Assembly (NCBI GenBank): GCA_030432235.1
Contig: JAUIHT010000009.1
Coordinates: forward strand, 62,001-126,000
Reading direction: 5' to 3'
Length of the DNA stretch: 64,000 nt
Source: Verrucomicrobiia bacterium
GTDB lineage: Bacteria; Verrucomicrobiota; Verrucomicrobiia; Opitutales; Cerasicoccaceae
Part shown: one piece after another, positions 60,078 to 64,000 of the stretch
Layout: the number at the start of each line of letters is the position of its first letter
Numbering within the stretch: position 1 is the stretch's first letter
Made by a program: the position numbers and the translations under genes
Notes under the pieces: generated by a model
The model's input: the letters and a program-made list of their open reading frames with translations, nothing else
What the model was told of the DNA's origin: nothing
Databases searched by the model: none

Positions 60078-62420
60078 ATGCCCGAGGACAACGCCAGCGC
60101 TGCCACTCCTGCGACGGAGGAGTTGCCGCCCATTCGCTTCTTCCGCGCGGGCGGTTTCAACCAAATCATCCTGCGCAATCCCGCCGACCTGCGGCACCTG
60201 CGCACGCTCGACCAGACCCTCTGGGTCGCCTCCAGCTGCCCCACCCGCGGGCTCGACCTGGAGGAGGCCACGCTGGACTTCATCGACGATGACCACGACC
60301 AGCGCATCCGGCCGCCCGAGATCCTCGAGTCCATCGACTGGATTCTCGACGTACTTCGCGACCCGTCCGATCTGCCCAAGGGCCTCGACGTGGTGCGCAT
60401 CGAACAGATCAATCCGGACTCTGCCGACGGCGCGCAGATACTGCAAACCATCCAACGGATCCTCCAGAACCTCGGCCAACCGGACGCCGACTCCATCACC
60501 CTGGCGCAGGCCATGGACCGCTCCGGCATCTTCGCGGCGGTCAAGAGTAACGGCGACGGCATCATCCCGGCCTCGGCGGCGGACTCCCCCGAGGTCGCCC
60601 AGCTCGTCCAGGACATTCTGAACACTCAGGGAGGCGAGACCGACCAGAGCGGCGAAGCCGGTGTAACCGCCAGCGGCGTCGCGGACTTTTTCACCGCCGC
60701 CTTGAATTACCTGCAGTGGTGGGTGCAGGGCCACCCCGGCGATGCGCGACTGCTCCCGCCCGACCCTGTCGAAACCGAGCCCGAGCCGGAAATCACCGAG
60801 GCGGAACCCGGCCAGCTCGAAGAGGCCATGCGCAAAGAGGCCGAGGCCCGCGAAAAGGTCCCCCAAGCCGAGGCAAAGCCTGTCGAAGTCCCGCCCGAGC
60901 CGGAGCTATCCCCGGCGGTATTCACCTTGGGCGAGCAAAGCTCCAGCGCCCTCGCCGCCATCAACGCCATTCGTACACAGGTGGAGGACTTCTTCGAGCA
61001 GGTCGAGGTCGCCGCTTTCGACGCCCGCGCGGTGGGCTTTCTCAACTTCAACGACGCCGACCTGCAAAGCCTGCAAAATCGCAGCCGCGAGGAGGTCACC
61101 GCCATGATGGCCAAGGTGCCGCTGGCCCGCGTCGCGCCCGACGCCCCACTGCCGCTGCGCGGGGAGGTTAACCCCGTCTTCGCCGGAGCCCTGGCTACGC
61201 TCAACCGCGATGCCGTCGCGCCGGTCTTCGGCAAAGAGCTGGAGAGCATCACACAAGCTCAGTGGCGCGAGCTGCTGGCGAAAATCGCCCCCTACGAAGC
61301 CTGGCTCGCGGCCAAGACCGGGGAAGCCGTGGAGTCGCTCGGTATTGCCCGCATCGGCGAGCTGCTCAACCAGCCGGAGCACCGCGAAGCCCTTGAGGCG
61401 CTCATCGCCGTGGACGCCGCCCTGGCCGCCGAAATCGCCGCCGTCAGCAAGGTCGAGAAGCTGCTGCGCTATCACCGCGACCTCTTCCGGCTGCTGCGTA
61501 ACTACGTCTCCCTGCCGGAGTTTTACGATCCAGACTCACAGGCCATTTTCCAGATGGGCTCGCTGCTCATCGACGGCTGCATGCTCAACCTCTGCGTGGA
61601 AGTCGACGACCTCAAGGCGCACTCCACCATCGCGGCGCAGTCCGGCATCTATCTGGTTTACTGCACGGCCAAACGGGTCGGCGAAACGCGCACGCTGACC
61701 ATCTGCGCGGCCGTCACCAGCCGCGACGCCGGGCGCATCACCGTGGGCAAGAACGCCGTCTTCTACGACCGCTTCGGCAAGGACTGGGACGCCAAGGTCG
61801 TCCAGGTCGCGACCAATCCCATCAGCCTGCGGGAGGCCATCTGGGCTCCCTTTAAGAAAATCGGCGAGCTCATTTCCGCGCAGATGGAGAAGATAAGCGC
61901 GGCCCGCCAGCAGGCGATGGAAAAGGGCATCAGCGACTCCCTCTCCAACGTGGATAAGCGCACAGCGCCAACCACTGCCACCCAGCCTGCGGCCCCTACC
62001 AACATGGGCGCCATGCTGGCCGGGGGCGGGGTGGCCATAGCCGCCCTCTCCTCCTCCATGGCCTATGTCGCGCGGACCCTGCAGAACATCAACGACCTCT
62101 TCATCCTGTACACCATCGCCATCGTGCTGCTGCTGCTTATCACGCCCTCGTTGATCATCGGCTTCTTCAAGCTGCGCCGGCGCGACATCGGCATGGTGCT
62201 CGAGGCCTGCGGCTGGGCCATCAATGGCCGCATGCGCATCAATCTGGGCCTCGCCAAGGAACTGACCCACATAGGCCGCATCCCGCGTGGGGCAATCGTG
62301 CTCGACCGCGCCTACATCACCCGGGACGCCCGACGCCGGCGTCGCAATTTCTTCCTTACGTTTTTCGCCATCGTCCTGGTCCTCGCCGCCATCAGTTGGT
62401 GGATACTGGAGAAGATGTGA
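60078..62420 (+). CDS. large membrane protein with EF-hand-like loop, unknown function
   Basis: About 780 residues, starting at the ATG at 60078; an upstream TTG at 60042 is weaker. The N-terminal domain 'FFRAGGFNQIILRNPADLRHLRTLDQTLWVA' precedes an EF-hand-type loop at 'DDDHDQRIRPPEI', with Asp at 1, 3 and 5, Ile at 8 and Glu at 12. A degenerate second loop is 'SNGDGIIP'. A Pro/Glu-rich linker (about 235-285) follows, then a long helical region. Two membrane helices lie near 670-705, with a third at the C-terminus (about 762-777). I recall homologues in Verrucomicrobiota but no function. It overlaps the zeta-like gene by 4 bp. Confidence 0.75.
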   Translation: MPEDNASAATPATEELPPIRFFRAGGFNQIILRNPADLRHLRTLDQTLWVASSCPTRGLDLEEATLDFIDDDHDQRIRPPEILESIDWILDVLRDPSDLPKGLDVVRIEQINPDSADGAQILQTIQRILQNLGQPDADSITLAQAMDRSGIFAAVKSNGDGIIPASAADSPEVAQLVQDILNTQGGETDQSGEAGVTASGVADFFTAALNYLQWWVQGHPGDARLLPPDPVETEPEPEITEAEPGQLEEAMRKEAEAREKVPQAEAKPVEVPPEPELSPAVFTLGEQSSSALAAINAIRTQVEDFFEQVEVAAFDARAVGFLNFNDADLQSLQNRSREEVTAMMAKVPLARVAPDAPLPLRGEVNPVFAGALATLNRDAVAPVFGKELESITQAQWRELLAKIAPYEAWLAAKTGEAVESLGIARIGELLNQPEHREALEALIAVDAALAAEIAAVSKVEKLLRYHRDLFRLLRNYVSLPEFYDPDSQAIFQMGSLLIDGCMLNLCVEVDDLKAHSTIAAQSGIYLVYCTAKRVGETRTLTICAAVTSRDAGRITVGKNAVFYDRFGKDWDAKVVQVATNPISLREAIWAPFKKIGELISAQMEKISAARQQAMEKGISDSLSNVDKRTAPTTATQPAAPTNMGAMLAGGGVAIAALSSSMAYVARTLQNINDLFILYTIAIVLLLLITPSLIIGFFKLRRRDIGMVLEACGWAINGRMRINLGLAKELTHIGRIPRGAIVLDRAYITRDARRRRRNFFLTFFAIVLVLAAISWWILEKM

Positions 62421-62926
62421 AGCGCTGCATCGTCATCGCAGGGCCTAATGGCGCGGGGAAAAGCACCTTCGCCCAGGCCTACCTGCCGCACGAGGCGAAC
62501 TGCCCGCACTTCGTCAATGTGGACCTCATCGCCGCCGGGCTGTCTCCCTTCCGTCCGGAAGCCGCCGGCGTGGAGGCGGCCAAGCTCGCTCTGCGACGCC
62601 TGGAAGCGCTGGCCGAAGCCGGTGAGACGTTCGCCTTCGAAACCACCATGAGCGGGCTCGGCTATGTCAAGCGCATCCAGCACTGGAAAACCCTAGGCTA
62701 CGAAATCGTCATCTACTTTCTGAAACTTGCACATGCGGAGGTTTCGATTCATCGGGTAGAGCAACGAATCATCGAGGGTGGACATTCGGTACCGGAAGCA
62801 GACATTATTCGCCGCTTTGATCGCTGCCATCACAACTTTGAACATCACTATAAGAAACTTGCGGATTCGTGGTATTTATACGATGCTAGTAGCAAGGAAT
62901 TACGTTTATTGGCTAAATTTCCGTGA
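62417..62926 (+). CDS. zeta-toxin-like P-loop kinase
   Basis: A 169-residue protein from a GTG overlapping the upstream stop. Walker A is 'IAGPNGAGKST' at about residues 6-16. 'FVNVDLIAAGLSPF' and 'FETTMSGLG' match the zeta-toxin/UDP-N-acetylglucosamine kinase group, whose toxic members phosphorylate cell-wall precursors. 'EADIIRRFDRC' near the end carries the family Arg residues. The second half of the gene is lower in GC than the first. Small chromosomal relatives may be non-toxic, so a toxin role is not certain. Confidence 0.82.
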   Translation: MKRCIVIAGPNGAGKSTFAQAYLPHEANCPHFVNVDLIAAGLSPFRPEAAGVEAAKLALRRLEALAEAGETFAFETTMSGLGYVKRIQHWKTLGYEIVIYFLKLAHAEVSIHRVEQRIIEGGHSVPEADIIRRFDRCHHNFEHHYKKLADSWYLYDASSKELRLLAKFP

Positions 62927-63126
62927 AAAAGAATTACGACACCGAGATGAGAAATGGAATGACGGCGATGAAGCGAGCGCGTCAAATCGCCCGTGAGCGA
63001 GCAGCACGCCATGGCGTGCCGTTAGTCATGTGGAAAAACGGCCGCATCGCCTATATCGACCCGGTGACGGACGAGGAAGTGCCACGTCCGGAAACATCGA
63101 CCGAAGCCAAAGCCGCCCAGGCCTGA
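62923..63126 (+). CDS. small protein downstream of zeta-like kinase, possible antitoxin
   Basis: A 67-residue protein from a GTG overlapping the zeta-like stop by 4 bp. It has a basic helical start and the segment 'GVPLVMWKNGRIAYIDP', resembling small partner proteins often encoded beside chromosomal zeta-like kinases. If it is the antitoxin, the toxin-first gene order is the reverse of the classical epsilon-zeta arrangement. It overlaps the next gene by one base. Confidence 0.55.
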   Translation: MKKNYDTEMRNGMTAMKRARQIARERAARHGVPLVMWKNGRIAYIDPVTDEEVPRPETSTEAKAAQA

Positions 63127-64000
63127 TGAAGCTAGTTGTTACGGGAGCATCGGGACTTGTGGGTCATGCCGTGGTGGAAGCCGCGGCACGGCGCGGATTT
63201 GAAGTCGTCGCCTTGAGCCATCGCCGGGATGTCTCCTACCCGGAAGACGTGCAGTCCCTGCAGACCGACCTCACCCCGGAGGGCGCGGCGGACCGCCTGC
63301 TGCTGGAGGTTTTTCCGGATGTCATCGTCAACTGCGCGGCCGCCTCCAGCGCCACCACGGTAAACAAGGACCCGGAAGCGGCGGAGCGGCTCAACGTCGC
63401 CCTGCCCCGGCGCCTGGCACAACTGGCCAATCACCTTAACGCGCGGCTCATCCATTTTTCGACCGATATGGTATTCGACGGCACAAGCGCGCCCTATCGC
63501 AGCAGCGATATGCCCGCGCCGCTCGATCTCTACGGCCAGTTGAAACTCCTGGCCGAGCGTGAGGTGTTGAAAGCCGGAGGCGACTACGCGACCGTGCTGC
63601 GCATCCCTATCGTCACCGGAGACAGCCCGTCGGGCGGACGCAGCGTCCACGAGCGCTTGTTCAGCGCCTGGGCCGAGGGCAAAAAGGCGCGCCTGTACAA
63701 CGACGAACTGCGGCAACCCGTCTCGGCCACCAGCATCGCGGAACTGGTGGTGGAGCTTTGCCTGCGCCCCAACCTGCACGGTCTCTTCCACTGGGCCGGA
63801 GCCGATGTGCTCAGCCGCTACGAGATGGGCACGCGCATCGCACGGCACTTCGGCCTGCCCGAGGACCTCATCGAGGAAGCCCAAAGCGACCCGGACGAAC
63901 GCCGCGCCCGCGACCTGCGTCTGGAACTGCAACCTTTGCGCAGCAAAGTGCGCACCACGCCACCCACCTTCGACGAGCAACTCGAAACCATGTCCGTGCC
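63126..64000 (+). CDS. RmlD-like dTDP-4-dehydrorhamnose reductase family protein (partial, cut by right edge)
   Basis: Starts at ATG overlapping the preceding TGA (TGATG) and stays open to the last base, at least 291 codons. The N-terminal NAD(P) motif is 'VTGASGLVGHAV'. 'VIVNCAAASSATTV', 'ARLIHFSTDMVFDG' and the catalytic 'YGQLKLLAE' Tyr/Lys pair define an RmlD-type extended SDR, which reduces dTDP-4-keto sugars in rhamnose synthesis; close relatives reduce other nucleotide sugars. The full coding region does not end within the window. It probably belongs to the operon starting at 60078. Confidence 0.85.
   Translation, partial: MKLVVTGASGLVGHAVVEAAARRGFEVVALSHRRDVSYPEDVQSLQTDLTPEGAADRLLLEVFPDVIVNCAAASSATTVNKDPEAAERLNVALPRRLAQLANHLNARLIHFSTDMVFDGTSAPYRSSDMPAPLDLYGQLKLLAEREVLKAGGDYATVLRIPIVTGDSPSGGRSVHERLFSAWAEGKKARLYNDELRQPVSATSIAELVVELCLRPNLHGLFHWAGADVLSRYEMGTRIARHFGLPEDLIEEAQSDPDERRARDLRLELQPLRSKVRTTPPTFDEQLETMSV

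Overview
The window is GC-rich, gene-dense bacterial chromosome with one prophage-like edge. Several traits point to Verrucomicrobiota, probably Opitutales: a PEP-CTERM sorted surface protein, a moxR-DUF58-DUF4381-batA-batB/C-batD-TPR operon, LL-diaminopimelate aminotransferase, DUF3857/transglutaminase proteins, S23-like four-helix-bundle genes and many short-period intergenic repeats. The taxonomic call is inference from gene content. No rRNA, tRNA, CRISPR array or complete insertion sequence was recognised.

Layout. 1-1249 is a minus-strand fragment of a Mu-like morphogenesis module (holin-like, DUF2730-like and VpaChn25_0724-like proteins) running off the left edge. 1491-9216 holds corA, a DUF3857/transglutaminase cargo gene inserted beside a histone-deacetylase-family gene, a FitAB/VapBC-like toxin-antitoxin pair, and fcl-gmd for GDP-L-fucose. 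9283-24049 is mostly housekeeping and secreted proteins: an acetylxylan-esterase-like hydrolase, dapL, hemA-ccsA, two tandem secreted hydrolases, a histidine kinase and msrB. An AT-rich beta-propeller gene is inserted at the 3' end of hemA. 24054-33622 is the Bat/MoxR operon on the minus strand. 33780-39821 carries a cNMP-binding protein, a hydrolase, a PAS protein, a CDF transporter, thiG, a Gfo/Idh oxidoreductase between long inverted repeats, and pheA. 40110-47461 has a PEP-CTERM protein, a VWA-SIMPL-histidine kinase-response regulator gene set, and a lipoprotein behind an 11-bp-phased GTCA array. 47502-59978 has purD, a degenerate S41-like protein, a cNMP/CBS/DUF294 protein, a DnaQ-type exonuclease, a porin-like protein, transaldolase, a LuxR-type regulator, trpA, a sigma-54 activator, rnhB and a TetR regulator. 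60078-64000 is an overlapping gene set: EF-hand membrane protein, zeta-like kinase, small possible antitoxin, and a RmlD-like reductase cut by the right edge.

Most unusual features. (1) Arrays of 7-nt repeats, usually as inverted pairs, occupy many gaps between genes. At two junctions of the Bat operon the inverted pair brackets a four-helix-bundle (S23/IVS-like) gene, giving compact elements that fill the gap exactly. (2) In two genes the inverted heptad pair is coding and makes the signal peptide: the purine-rich arm gives the charged n-region and the pyrimidine-rich arm the hydrophobic core. In rnhB a heptad tract lies in frame inside the enzyme. (3) Two lower-GC single-gene inserts are each bordered by a diverged duplicate of the neighbouring core gene's end (hdac 5' end, hemA 3' end). 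This resembles attachment-site gene restoration, but no integrase is present. (4) Five GTCA half-sites lie on one 11-bp phase between the two-component gene set and a divergent lipoprotein gene, resembling a Pho box.
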